Assembly (NCBI GenBank): GCA_001600695.1
Contig: BCKQ01000002.1
Span: 2,057,340-2,121,339 of the forward strand
Origin: Ascoidea asiatica
Taxonomy: Eukaryota > Ascomycota > Saccharomycetes > Ascoideales > Ascoideaceae
Direction of reading: 5' to 3'
DNA: 64,000 nucleotides
A program made the position numbers and the translations under genes. A model generated the notes under the pieces. The model did not search any database and was not told the origin of the DNA. It saw only the letters and a list, made by a program, of their open reading frames with translations. Positions 47,198 through 57,773 of the stretch are shown here, one piece after another (the stretch's first letter is position 1; each line of letters opens with the position of its first letter).

Positions 47198-49846
47198 CTA
47201 TAATTTATTTGCATAAGAACAAAGTAAAATATCAAATTTATCATTAATACTTCTTTCAACAATTTTATCAACTGAATCTTTATCATTTTCACTATCATTA
47301 ATAGTATTACTAACAATAAAAAATGAATCATCTAATCTTAAATGTTGAAATTTTAAATGTTGATCATTATTAAAATAATTAAAAATTGTTGAAATATAAC
47401 TATTATTTTCGGAAATTTCATTAATATAATGAAAATTTATTTTTTCGGAAATTTTTAATTCTTTTATATAATTTATAGTATTATTTAAAGATTCATCAAT
47501 TTCATTAATATTATTAATAAAAATATTAAAAGTTCCAAAATTTTTAATATTTGATTCATTTGATGAAATTATTTTTAAAAAAACATGTAATGAGAAAATA
47601 TCATTATTAATATTTAAATTTGATAAAATTAAATTAAAATCATGATAACCAGAATAAATATTTGAAGTTTTACCATTATTAATTATAGTTTGATCATCAA
47701 CTTCTTCAATTGTATTTGAAGATATTGAACTAGTATTATTATTATTATTATTATTATTGATAATATTTGAATTATTTGATTTATCATATTTATTTGAAAT
47801 AAATACACCAAGATTAGTTTCCATATTTGATAATAAATTTTTTAAATCAGTTTTATAATCATTAAAGAATCTACCATTTAATTGAGTTAATAACATATCA
47901 TGATAATCTCTTGAAAGTTCAATAATATTATTTAATCTATAATTTGGAGAAACTAAAGTTTGAATACAAGAATATGAAACACCACTAAATTCAACAAAAG
48001 ATTTTAAAATCAGTAATAAAGGATTTAAATTTTGAATATTTGAAATGAAATCATTATTTTCTGGAATATTTTGATTTATATTTTCATTATTATTATCATT
48101 ATTTTTTATATTAATAATAGCATTATTATTAGGAATATTTGAAATATTATGAGAATGAGAATGAGAATGAGAATAAGAATTATTTGCAATTAAAATTTCA
48201 CTTGAATCAACTTGAGTTGAAGCTTCAAGTATATCAGAAGTTCTTTCAGATAAAATTTTAAAATTAACAGCATGAACAGGAATTGAATAATTAAAATTTT
48301 TATTATCATTAAAATTTGATGATAAATTATTATCAAATTTTATAAAATAATGTAAAAAAGATAAAGAATTTGCAATATCATTAACATTTTCAATAATTGG
48401 TATTAATTTTGAAATTTTAAAAATTTTAAAATTTTCAATTAATTTTAAATTATTTAAATTATTTAAAGTTAATTCTTTTGGAGTACCATCCCAATTAATT
48501 TGATTATTTTTAAAAAGTTTAACTTTTTCTCTATAACTTATTGGATAAGATAATAAAGTTAATGGAGTTGTAATAAAAGTACAAATTAAAGCCATAACAA
48601 TAAACATTGAAAAAATTTTTTCAGAAATTATACCAGCATTTAAACCTGTTTGTAAAACAACAATTTCAACAATACCTTTACAAGACATTAAAATTCCAAC
48701 AGTTAAAGATTCTCTCCAATATAAACCATTAATAATTGCACCAATAAAACCACCAAAAATTTTTGTAATAATTGCAATAATAATTATTAAAACTACATAA
48801 CCCCAATCTTTACCTTTATTTAAAGAAGTTAAATCACAATTTAAACCAGCTAAAGTAAAATAAATTGGAATTAAAATTGATTGATTTAAATCTTCAATTT
48901 TTTCAGTAAATTTTATTACATAATTATTATCTCTTGGAATTATAATACCAATTAAAAAAGCACCAAAAATTGGATGAACACCAATAATATCAGTATAAAA
49001 AGAAGAAATAAAAACTAAAGATAAAATAAAAGTTATACCTAATGGAGAAGGACCATTTAAAGTTTCATTAGATTTAATAACTAAAATTTTATATAAAAAC
49101 CATTTTATTGGAAAAATTAATAATAATAACCAAGCAAAAACTAATAATAAGATATAAATTGTATTTAAACCATTACCAGCATTTGCTAAAGTTATTGATA
49201 AAGCTAATAAAATCCAACCAATTATATCATTTGTTATACCAGCAGCTAAAACTATAGTTCCAACTCTATCTTTTAATAAAGTTAATTCAGTTAAAATTCT
49301 AGCTAAGACTGGAAAAGCAGTTATTGACATTGCAACAGCAATAAAAACCATATAAGTTGTAAATTTTATTGTATTTGATTGACCTAATTCTTGACTTTGT
49401 TCATTAGTTAATTTATAATTATTATATAAAGTTATTGATAATAAACAACCAAATGCAAAAGGAACTAAAATATTTATTAAACCAACAGTTAAAGCAATTT
49501 TTAAATTTTTTTTAATAAATTTTATATCAACTTCTAAACCAACTAAAAATAAAAATAAAATTAAACCAAAATTTGAAATTAATGTTAAACCAGGTATTGA
49601 ATCATTTGGAAAAACAGTATTTGAAAAATTTGGTATATTACCAAGTACACTTGGACCTAAAATTATACCAGTTAAAACTTCAGAAATTACTTTTGGTTGT
49701 CTTAAATAAGAAAGAGGATAATGAAATAAATTACAAACAAATAATATTAAAATAGTTTGAAATAAGAATAAAGTTATTGGATTTGAAGAAACATATTCTA
49801 ATGGATTAACACCAGCTATTATACCACCAACATTTGAAACTGTCAT
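47198..49846 (-). CDS. KHA1: K+/H+ antiporter Kha1 (CPA2 family)
   Basis: An 882-aa protein, close in length to S. cerevisiae Kha1 (873 aa). The N-terminal half (about residues 25-430) is a multi-span Na_H_Exchanger domain with GLEVDIKFIKKN, TNDIIGWILLALS (the Asp-containing transport motif), and RQPKVISEVLTGIILGPSVLG near the start. The C-terminal half is a cytosolic region with Asn-rich stretches and a repeated His-Ser run, ending in conserved-looking strands (FDILLCSYANKL). Kha1 acts in Golgi or endosomal pH and potassium homeostasis. Confidence 0.93.
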   Translation of the reverse strand: MTVSNVGGIIAGVNPLEYVSSNPITLFLFQTILILFVCNLFHYPLSYLRQPKVISEVLTGIILGPSVLGNIPNFSNTVFPNDSIPGLTLISNFGLILFLFLVGLEVDIKFIKKNLKIALTVGLINILVPFAFGCLLSITLYNNYKLTNEQSQELGQSNTIKFTTYMVFIAVAMSITAFPVLARILTELTLLKDRVGTIVLAAGITNDIIGWILLALSITLANAGNGLNTIYILLLVFAWLLLLIFPIKWFLYKILVIKSNETLNGPSPLGITFILSLVFISSFYTDIIGVHPIFGAFLIGIIIPRDNNYVIKFTEKIEDLNQSILIPIYFTLAGLNCDLTSLNKGKDWGYVVLIIIIAIITKIFGGFIGAIINGLYWRESLTVGILMSCKGIVEIVVLQTGLNAGIISEKIFSMFIVMALICTFITTPLTLLSYPISYREKVKLFKNNQINWDGTPKELTLNNLNNLKLIENFKIFKISKLIPIIENVNDIANSLSFLHYFIKFDNNLSSNFNDNKNFNYSIPVHAVNFKILSERTSDILEASTQVDSSEILIANNSYSHSHSHSHNISNIPNNNAIINIKNNDNNNENINQNIPENNDFISNIQNLNPLLLILKSFVEFSGVSYSCIQTLVSPNYRLNNIIELSRDYHDMLLTQLNGRFFNDYKTDLKNLLSNMETNLGVFISNKYDKSNNSNIINNNNNNNNTSSISSNTIEEVDDQTIINNGKTSNIYSGYHDFNLILSNLNINNDIFSLHVFLKIISSNESNIKNFGTFNIFINNINEIDESLNNTINYIKELKISEKINFHYINEISENNSYISTIFNYFNNDQHLKFQHLRLDDSFFIVSNTINDSENDKDSVDKIVERSINDKFDILLCSYANKL

Positions 49847-50316
49847 TTAAGATTAATAATAATATTTTCTGAAATAATATGATATGATATATTATATTTT
49901 TTATGATATATTTTGTGATATATTTTGTGATATATTATTTTGCTATATGATTATGAGTAAAAGGATAAAGAAGAAAGGAGAATGAATAATGAAGAATAGA
50001 ATATATTGATAGAAAAATATATGGAATTATTTATATTTAAATTCATTTCTAAAAAGAATTAGATTTATATAAAATAGAATATTTTTGTTTATCTTTATTC
50101 AATCACTACATACAATAAATGATAATAATGATAATGATAATGATAACAATAACAGTAATTAACACTAATTTTCATAGTAGCAGTGCAATACGTAATAATT
50201 CTCAGAGGTACGAAACACTCGAAGCACTGCAGATTCTTAACTCGATACCCGCAGGGGAGACCTGTAGTACTGGGAGATTCAGGAGAGCAGCAGAGAGGAA
50301 ACGTGGGCGGCGGGAG

Positions 50317-50361
50317 GTGGCTACAGTGGCTACAGTGGCTGCAGTGGCTGCAGTGGCTCAG
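50317..50361 (+). repeat. 9-bp tandem repeat, 5 copies
   Basis: GTGGCTACA is present twice and GTGGCTGCA twice, followed by a variant GTGGCTCAG. Confidence 0.85.
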
Positions 50362-50362
50362 C

Positions 50363-50395
50363 CAGGGACTTGGTCAGGGACTTGGTCAGGGACAT
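50363..50395 (+). repeat. 12-bp tandem repeat, about 2.8 copies
   Basis: CAGGGACTTGGT is repeated twice, with a third partial copy, immediately after the 9-bp repeat. Confidence 0.85.
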
Positions 50396-50776
50396 CACCT
50401 GAATAATCTGAGACAGAAGGAGACAAGCCTCAGCGTACCAGCAATCAGATTGAATAGTCTGACTAGTCACACGCCACACCACGTCACCTCCCTGTGCAAA
50501 GAGAACACGCTTGCCGATTACGAATCACGTCTTGGCGCATTTAAATGCAAATCGCCACTCGTTTATTGCCACAGCGCTGGCTGGGAGAGAGTGACAAGGC
50601 GTAGCCACGTTTGTGGGACTCCTTGTGCTGGAACTGTAATCAGAAGTTATTCACTCACTCTTTGAATGTTGAGGATGATGAAATTGGTGTTGAACAAACA
50701 AGAGAATAAGAAAAAGAAGCTATTAAGAAATAAAATAAATTACTTTGCCATACAAGATTGGATTGTAACGAATAAC

Positions 50777-50782
50777 AAAAAA
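50777..50782 (-). terminator. Pol III terminator of tRNA-Asn
   Basis: Six A on the plus strand (TTTTTT on the minus strand) lie 9 nt past the tRNA 3' end. Confidence 0.75.
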
Positions 50783-50790
50783 GAAGATGA

Positions 50791-50879
50791 CGACCCCGGA
50801 CAGGATCGAACTGTCGATCTTGAGATTATCTGCTAAAGAATTAACAGTCTCACGCCTTAGCCAGCTTGGCCACGGAGTC
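50791..50879 (-). tRNA. tRNA-Asn(GUU) with 15-nt intron
   Basis: On the minus strand it starts GACTCCGTGGCCAAGCTGGC and ends CGGGGTCG, with a perfect-length acceptor stem (one T-G pair). The anticodon stem TGAGA/TCTCA encloses CTGTTAA after intron removal, and the T arm is GACAG-TTCGATC-CTGTC. Anticodon GTT corresponds to 50845-50843. The 15-nt insertion after position 37 is at the canonical intron site. S. cerevisiae tRNA-Asn genes lack introns. Confidence 0.92.
50827..50841 (-). other. tRNA-Asn intron
   Basis: The 15-nt segment ATTCTTTAGCAGATA lies between A37 and A38. Its boundaries are ambiguous by one base because of flanking A residues. Confidence 0.8.
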
Positions 50880-51237
50880 ATCTTGTTGGATTTTGTGCAT
50901 TATTTCCTGTACTTGTAGACAACACATAAATAATAATTTTTTAATTCTTTGACCTGTTACCACTGACACGGATTCTTTGGCTTGCTGCCTTTTGATGTAT
51001 ATTACACCTTTACTAACATTGGATCCATACGGGTGGTATATTATACTTTTTTCTTGAATATCCGCAAAGCTGGTCTCCATTTTGGCTGTAATTTTACTTT
51101 TGCTTTAACTCTGAAGGGAATTGATGAAATAAATGAATATTCACATCAATGAAGAAAGAGAAGAAAGAAAAGAAAGAGAAGAAAGAGAAGAAAGATCTTT
51201 TTATTGAATTGAATGTAAATGTTGTCAAGTGAATTCA
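50880..51237. other. GPI19 promoter region
   Basis: No gene; the 76-aa reverse frame overlapping the tRNA is not credible. A CGGATAT motif lies on the minus strand at 51058-51064, and a purine-rich GAAAGAGAAGAAAG tract lies just upstream of the start. Confidence 0.55.
51058..51064 (-). promoter_or_regulatory. CGGATAT motif upstream of GPI19
   Basis: GCGGATATTCA on the minus strand, about 175 bp upstream of the GPI19 ATG. It shares its core with the BRR2 and YCG1 promoter copies. Confidence 0.35.
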
Positions 51238-52014
51238 ATGGATTACAACAGTGATAGTGAATTCAAATATCTGAATCATGAATTCAAAACAAAAGAAACA
51301 AGTAAAGGTAATTCTATTTCTAGTGATGAAGAATATGAAAAATATGATAAATATGATTTAGATTATGATTATAATAATGATTATAATTATAATTATAATT
51401 ATGAATATGAAGATATAATAAATGATAAAAATAATTTATTATCAAATAGTGAAATAAGTTATAATATTTTAAATGATATTTTAGCAAGAGAATCTGATGT
51501 AATAATTTCAAATAAAATTAATCCAAAAACTGAATATTTTGGTTTTAAAATTCATTTAATTTCAATAATTTTTTTAATAATTTATTTAAATTGGTTAATA
51601 TTACCAAATAAAATTTTAAATATATATTTAAAATTTTATTATTATCCAAATAGATTTTGGTCAATAATTTTACCATTTTATTTAATTTCATTAATGTTAT
51701 TTATTTATTTATTTTTAAATTCTTTTAATATTAATATAAAATATAATAATTTAAATCATTATAATAATATTATTGATCAATATTCAACAATAATCTTTAA
51801 TAAAAATAATAAAAATTATTTATTTAATTCAACAACTGGAATTTGTGATTTACCTTTATCTGAAGTTTCAAAATTATTATATTCAGATTATAATTATTAT
51901 TCTCCTCTTATTGATATTCATATTAACAAGAAACATATTCATTCTGACAGTGACAGTGATAGTGATTCTAATAGTGATTCTAATAGTGATAGTGATAGTG
52001 ATAATATAATATAA
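51238..52014 (+). CDS. GPI19: GPI-GlcNAc transferase subunit Gpi19/PIG-P
   Basis: Start set at the ATG at 51238 (MDYNSDSEF), giving 258 aa. The PIG-P core has EYFGFKIHLISIIFL (first span, about residues 98-118), YYPNRFWSIILPFYLI (second span), and the C-terminal element GICDLPLSEVSKLLY, matching the PIG-P pattern of two membrane helices followed by a conserved Ser-Glu-Val segment. It takes part in the first step of GPI-anchor synthesis on the cytosolic face of the ER. The protein is much longer than S. cerevisiae Gpi19 (140 aa) because of an Asp/Tyr/Asn-rich N-terminal tail and a Ser-Asp repeat C-terminal tail. Confidence 0.88.
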   Translation: MDYNSDSEFKYLNHEFKTKETSKGNSISSDEEYEKYDKYDLDYDYNNDYNYNYNYEYEDIINDKNNLLSNSEISYNILNDILARESDVIISNKINPKTEYFGFKIHLISIIFLIIYLNWLILPNKILNIYLKFYYYPNRFWSIILPFYLISLMLFIYLFLNSFNINIKYNNLNHYNNIIDQYSTIIFNKNNKNYLFNSTTGICDLPLSEVSKLLYSDYNYYSPLIDIHINKKHIHSDSDSDSDSNSDSNSDSDSDNII

Positions 52015-52286
52015 TATAATATATAATAGATATAATAGAAAATAAACAATGGCGCTACGGTGACCTTGTTTTGACCTTGTTTATAAGCAATACCCGTAAC
52101 TACATAATAACAAATAACAATAAATAGCAATATAAATACATTCATTCTCTCTTTATTCATAAATTATACTTAATCAACAACCAATAAACAATCCAATCAA
52201 TATCAATAACCAATTCAATAACCAATTCAGTAATCATTACTCTTTATTCATTCAAATCTTTAATAAATATTCAATTCAATACTTTA

Positions 52287-53546
52287 ATGTTTAATCCATT
52301 AGAAAAAAGAGATAGATTAATAAAACAAACTGATTTTGATGCTTTATCTTCAAAATTTTCTTGTTATCTTAAAAATTATTTTAATGATTATAATCAATTA
52401 ATTCTTATAACAAATTATATAAATGATTTAAAAAAAATTTTACCAAATTTAAATTTAAAATCAAAAAATATTTATAATTTTGGTTCTTTTTTACAAATTA
52501 AAAAATTATTAAAAGATAATTTTAATGATTTAAATATTAAAAATAAATTTCCATTAATAAATAGAGGAACTTTTATAAGATCTAAAATTTTTGATGATTT
52601 AATTAATTTATTCTTAAATTTAAATAATTTTAAAAATTGTAATATAATTTCTTTAGGTTCTGGTTCAGATTTAAGATTATTAAATATATTAAATTCAATA
52701 AAACTTAATTCCTCAAATTCTTTAAATTCTTTAAATTCTTTAAATTTCAAATATATTGAATTGGATTTTAAAGAAACTTGTTATTTAAAAACTCAAATAT
52801 TTTTAAATAATAATCTATTCAATAATCTTATATTCAATAATCAAAAAACTGAAATAAATAAAAGTAATGAAGGCAAAGATAATGAAATTAACAATAACAA
52901 TAACAATGACAATGACAATGACAAATCAGATATAGATCAAATAAATTCAAATAATTATTTATTATATCCTATTGATTTAAGAAATGAAAATGATTTAATA
53001 AAATTTATTGAATATTTAAAAAATTCAAATTCTCTTTTTACAAATGATTTCAATTTTAATAATCCAACTTTTATATTTAGTGAATTATCAACATGTTATT
53101 TACCTTCAATTGATTCAAATAATTTATTAAATTTCTTAAAAAAAAATTTTAATAATGGTTTAATTTCTTTATATGAACCAATTTCTTTAAATGATAAATT
53201 TGGTGAAATGATGATTTCAAATTTAAATAAAAGAAAAATTTTAATCTCAACTCTTAATGATTATCCAACTTTAAATTCTCAATTAATTAGATTTTCAAAA
53301 AATTTAAATATAAATAAAAAAATTTTAATTAATAATATGTTATTTGTTTATAATAATTGGTTAAATGATAATGAAAAATTTAGAATTTCAAGATTAGAAT
53401 TCTTAGATGAATTAGAAGAATGGAATTTATTAGCAAGTCATTATTCTTTAATTTTAGGAATTTATTCTAATAATGATAATAATTCAATTATAAATGATGA
53501 ATTTATTTCAAAATTCGTTAATCTTAAATGGTTAATTACAAATTAA
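52287..53546 (+). CDS. PPM1: Leucine carboxyl methyltransferase Ppm1
   Basis: A 419-aa class I methyltransferase. Landmarks are INRGTFIRSKIFDDL (about residues 88-103), SAM motif I SLGSGSDLRLL (about 120), YIELDFKETCYLK (about 155), and FSELSTCYL (about 262). These fit LCMT1/Ppm1, which methylates the C-terminal Leu of the PP2A catalytic subunit and steers holoenzyme assembly. It is longer than S. cerevisiae Ppm1 (328 aa) through Asn/Ser/Leu-rich insertions, including an Asn-Asp run at about 200-215. It is tandem with GPI19 and convergent with the MRX10-like gene, 99 bp away. Confidence 0.92.
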   Translation: MFNPLEKRDRLIKQTDFDALSSKFSCYLKNYFNDYNQLILITNYINDLKKILPNLNLKSKNIYNFGSFLQIKKLLKDNFNDLNIKNKFPLINRGTFIRSKIFDDLINLFLNLNNFKNCNIISLGSGSDLRLLNILNSIKLNSSNSLNSLNSLNFKYIELDFKETCYLKTQIFLNNNLFNNLIFNNQKTEINKSNEGKDNEINNNNNNDNDNDKSDIDQINSNNYLLYPIDLRNENDLIKFIEYLKNSNSLFTNDFNFNNPTFIFSELSTCYLPSIDSNNLLNFLKKNFNNGLISLYEPISLNDKFGEMMISNLNKRKILISTLNDYPTLNSQLIRFSKNLNINKKILINNMLFVYNNWLNDNEKFRISRLEFLDELEEWNLLASHYSLILGIYSNNDNNSIINDEFISKFVNLKWLITN

Positions 53547-53645
53547 TTGAAAAAAAAAAAATCTAAATATATAAACAATATACTGTATATATTTATTTTA
53601 TCATCTAAACTATAGAATATTTACAAGTTTTTTATAAAGTTATCA

Positions 53646-55277
53646 TTATTTTTTATCTTCAGATTCAATTAAAATTTCTTTTAATTTAATTAAATCTTTT
53701 TTTAATCTAAGCTTATTAATCTCATCCTCAGTATCTTTAACTATATATCTTTCATAAAAATGAAATAATTCTAAAAATACTTCAAACATAATTAAATAAA
53801 TTATAATCCATTCTAATCTTGCACCTTTTTCTTCATTTAAAGAAGATAATAAGACTCTTTGTTCATCAATAATATAATCTAATTTTTGATTTAGAATACT
53901 AATTCTTGGTACAACATCTAAATTTTTTGAAATTTTTTTAAATAATTGTTCTAAATTTGGTTCACTCCAATATAAATCTGGAATTTCAATTAATTCTGAA
54001 TATAAATTTAAATCACCTCTAATAATTAATAATTTTCCAATTAATTTTAAAATTTGTTTATTTTTAATTAAATTACTTTTAAATTGAAGTTTACCTTTTG
54101 ATAATAATAAAGTATTTGATCTTGATTCTTCAATTAAATTACTTAATTGATTTTCTAAAATTGCTAATCTTGTTGATCTTGCTAAACCTGATGATAAAGC
54201 GACTTTATCTAATAATTTTTGATTGGAATTAACTGAATTAATAATTAATAAATCACCATCTAAATTACTTGAAGATAATGTATTAATATTAGAATTATTA
54301 ATTTCAATATAATCCATTTCTTCAGATTCAAAATTTTTATAAATATTTTTAATTTCTGATTTTATAATTGGTAAGAAATTTTCAATTAAAAAATTTTCAT
54401 TTAAACCCCAAGAAACAATTGTACCATTTGAAAAAATCATTAAATCTGCTTTTAAACTCAAATTATTAGTAATTTTATTTTGATTATTATTTGTAGAAAT
54501 ATCAGAATTATGATTATAATTATTTGACATATTTAAAATTGGAAAAGTTAAATGAATTACTTCATTTGGTAATAAAAAAGAAGCATCTTTATAACCTTTT
54601 AAATGTAAAATATTTAAAATTTTTGGTAAATCAAAATTATCACAAACTGTTAAAGAAGTACAAGGTAATATTGAATCTTTTGAATAATTAATATTATTAT
54701 TATAATATTCATTTCTACTTACATAAGTATTTATATTTGGGCTTGAATTATTATATTTAATACCATTATTATTGATATTGTTATTATTTTTGAGATTCTC
54801 AAATTTCATAGAATATTTATTATGATTGTCATTATTGTTATCATTGATTTTCATATTAATATTATGTTTGATATCATTACTATTAACATTTTTAATTTCA
54901 CATGAATGATCAATTTTAGTATTATTAGAAATACTTTGATTCAATTTATTTGTAGCATTTTTTAATCTAGTTTCAATTGGAATTGTTCTTCTTAAAGCAT
55001 TTGCAGTTACTGGAGTTGATTTCGCAGCTTTTGGAATTTTGAATTTTATTGAAGGACCATTAGATGAAGAGGATAAGTTAAATGTTTTAGATTGATCTGA
55101 TATTTCACTTTCTTCTTTTAGATTTTTTGAATCATTTGCCAAAAATCTTTTTGAATTAATTGATTTGAATTGTTTATAGGAAAACTGATTTGTAGTTAAT
55201 TTACAATTATTATAAATTGGAGATGAAAGTTTCAGAAGCTGATTAGATTTAATTGAGAATATTCTATTTCTATACAT
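53646..55277 (-). CDS. MRX10: RMND1/DUF155-family mitochondrial protein (Mrx10-like)
   Basis: Start set at the ATG at 55277 (MYRNRIFSIKSNQLL), giving 543 aa. The basic, hydroxylated N-terminus resembles a mitochondrial presequence. An Asn-rich linker (about residues 120-190) precedes the DUF155 core: SLTVCDNFDLPKIL, SNGTIVSWGLNE, VALSSGLARSTRLAILE, and SKGKLQFKSNLI. One membrane span near the C-terminus (LEWIIIYLIMFEVFLELFHF) is typical of this family. S. cerevisiae members are Mrx10, Rmd1 and Rmd8. The presequence and RMND1-like core favour Mrx10, which is associated with the mitochondrial translation machinery. The symbol is less certain than the family. Confidence 0.84.
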   Translation of the reverse strand: MYRNRIFSIKSNQLLKLSSPIYNNCKLTTNQFSYKQFKSINSKRFLANDSKNLKEESEISDQSKTFNLSSSSNGPSIKFKIPKAAKSTPVTANALRRTIPIETRLKNATNKLNQSISNNTKIDHSCEIKNVNSNDIKHNINMKINDNNNDNHNKYSMKFENLKNNNNINNNGIKYNNSSPNINTYVSRNEYYNNNINYSKDSILPCTSLTVCDNFDLPKILNILHLKGYKDASFLLPNEVIHLTFPILNMSNNYNHNSDISTNNNQNKITNNLSLKADLMIFSNGTIVSWGLNENFLIENFLPIIKSEIKNIYKNFESEEMDYIEINNSNINTLSSSNLDGDLLIINSVNSNQKLLDKVALSSGLARSTRLAILENQLSNLIEESRSNTLLLSKGKLQFKSNLIKNKQILKLIGKLLIIRGDLNLYSELIEIPDLYWSEPNLEQLFKKISKNLDVVPRISILNQKLDYIIDEQRVLLSSLNEEKGARLEWIIIYLIMFEVFLELFHFYERYIVKDTEDEINKLRLKKDLIKLKEILIESEDKK

Positions 55278-57773
55278 TTTGAAAGCTGAAAATTCAAAGA
55301 TACAATACTGATTCAACAAATATTATACAAAGATTCTAATTCAAATTGTTTACCTTCCTTTTTATTTCCTATTATATTCTTATTGTTATTATTATTTTTA
55401 TTTTTATCATTATCATTATTATTATCATTATCAATATCAATATTATTATTGATTGATCATTTTTTCAATCTTAGGTTTAGTCTCAATTGATCAGTAATCG
55501 AGTTGATATTAAAGTTTCCAAATCAAGCAATTTTAAATTCCGGTTTTCCTGTAACAAGCTCCAAAATTGAGATCATCCCGGAAATAAATCCACTGGCGGA
55601 TTATTAGTTTTGGGGCCAAGAATCTGGTGGAATGTGTCCCACGCGTTTTCCAAAGACCCGCGCTTTTTTTTTCCAGTTGTTGTGATATTTTCATGTAACA
55701 ATAAAAAATGTGTTGCGCGCAGATATCAGCGTTCATTTAGCGGACGCGGAAGACTAACCGAAAACTGCTGAGAACTTTTAAACAAAAAACTTATCTCACA
55801 AACTGATTTCCTTTAGATTTCACAGAAAAAAACTCTGGAAAATGAAAAATTAGAAACATTTCATTTTGATTATTCTCCAAGAAAATTAGATGTTTCAGTG
55901 CGATATAAAATTTTGCAGGATAATACATTAGAAATAATCTAACATTGCTGCTACTTTGAAACTTCAATTTGATTTGACTGTAGTTCTACGATTATTAAAA
56001 GTAATATTTCCAGTGTTTCTAATATCTTTTGCTGTTGATCATTCTATGAATAACACCTTATAAAATATTGGAGATAAGATCTGAGAATATTCTTTGTTAG
56101 ACACATTCTTTGTAGAAAATAGAAGAAGATTCTATCTTTTTTTCTTCTCTTCTATATTTTAATTTCCCTCTTCCGTGGTTCTCTCGGATCAGAATCATAA
56201 TTTGTTTCAACAGTGCACAAGTTCTGTAGAATTTTCTATGTGCAATTCAATGATTTACAGCAAATTCAGTCTGTAATTTCAGGTGGAGAGGGAGTTATAT
56301 TTGCCATAGAGCTACTTGTTTAACAGTACAACTAATAGCACTAGAAACACATTCCCGAGAGCAACTAAACTTCTCCTGGTTTTAAGCAAATTCAATCAGC
56401 CTCGAAATTTCAATATTCACTTTTTTGATTTCATTTCAATTCAATTTCAGTTCAGTTCAAATCAATATAATTAGCAACGTTACAACGTTCTAAAGTCGTA
56501 ATTAACAGTTAAAAAACATAATTACCTTACCACCTTTTTAATATTTTTTAACCAATTACAAATCCTGAGCTGATAAGCGTCAATTTATTCAAATTTATTT
56601 TATTTTTTAACATTTTTAAAATATTCTATACATTTTTCATAATTTTTTTTTAAATATTTTGTAATTTTCTGTAATTGTTTTTAATAAATGTCTTTCGATT
56701 CATTTGTCCTGTTTCATTAAGTTTAAAAAAGTTTTAAGTTTACCGCAAAATTACACTCAAATTGGAACTATATTTTTAAAGAGCATGGTTTGATTTACAA
56801 TATTCTCTAAAAAAGTAATAAATACTATTATTACGTAAGATTATTGGTATTAATAATTATAAATGTTATGAATGTTATGAGAGCTTTATTATTAATAATT
56901 CTTAAAAGAATTTTAAATTGCTAAATGAAAGATAGCAAATAAAGAAAAATATAATGATAAATATATGAATTGATTAGGTTTGTCTTAAATAAGACAATTT
57001 TGTTCGCTGCATACCGAAATTCTCTCAGTAATTTTGAAGCAGGAAATTGCCGAAATCTACATAGTTAAATAAAGTATCAAGATAATTGTTTATATGATCA
57101 TAGTTTTTGTACTGATATATACTGTTTAAATGTGCTAACATACATGCAAAGACGTTTACCTTATTAGGTCTATTTTTGAATACTTAAGTAAATGTTTGAA
57201 AAATTATTATTTTTTTATAAGTGAACGTACTTTTTGTACTTAGAGAAAGAAATATTCTGTATACAGAAACAGCTTTTAGCTTTTAATAAATTTAAACTTT
57301 TGGCTATGAGCTTTTGGAAGCAGAACTTACAGAATTGTTGCTCAGACCTCAGGTTAAATTAAGATTTTTAGATTAGTCTAGAAATACGCCGACGGACGTG
57401 TACATTTGCAAGTGCCAATTTAATATTTCATTTTTATTTTCATTATCATAATTTCATCGGTCGATGGAGATTATTTCGTTTCCAGAAGTGGTTTGCTTTT
57501 GTTTATTAGCTGTTAAACTGAAGACTTCGAGACCAGTATTTTGGAGCTAGGTATTAACTCATACGATATAATCAAATAAAAGGTAAAAAGAATATATCTT
57601 TAAAAGAGGTTTATATATATAATATACATTTAATTGTTGCTTTAAATTTTTTTTTTGTTTGTCAATTTAAATGAAAATAAGAATCTTTAAATTAATTATT
57701 ATTACTTTCTGAAAATTAAATGTTCTCTAAAAATGAGGGACCTATTAGCTATATAAATAAATTAATGAATAAT
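55278..57773. other. 2.5-kb gene-free region
   Basis: No gene recognised. It starts with an ATTATT/ATTATC-rich microsatellite-like tract (about 55375-55450), then a GC-richer island (about 55590-55760) containing the MluI box ACGCGT. The remainder is AT-rich. The 67-aa frame at 55533-55736 is not credible. I cannot exclude an unrecognised non-coding RNA. Confidence 0.55.
55641..55646. promoter_or_regulatory. MCB element ACGCGT
   Basis: ACGCGT, the MBF (Mbp1/Swi6) core in yeast G1/S promoters, with CCGCGC and GACGCGG nearby (55658-55750). It is about 365 bp upstream of the MRX10-like start. The regulatory role is inferred from the motif only. Confidence 0.35.

Larger units (their letters stand above)
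49847..50790. other. KHA1 promoter with GC-rich repeat island
   Basis: No credible gene. About 50190-50660 is far GC-richer than the surroundings and contains two tandem repeats. A 160-aa frame there starts at GTG, not ATG, and consists largely of repeat translation. Confidence 0.6.

Noticed and set aside
50183-50665. 160-aa open frame with WLQWLQ repeats
   Set aside because: It begins at GTG rather than ATG, consists mainly of tandem-repeat translation, and lies in a GC-rich island where long frames arise by chance.
51011-51017. TACTAAC upstream of GPI19 as a sign of a 5' exon
   Set aside because: No suitable acceptor follows within range, no donor precedes it at a workable distance, and the GPI19 frame has its own ATG.
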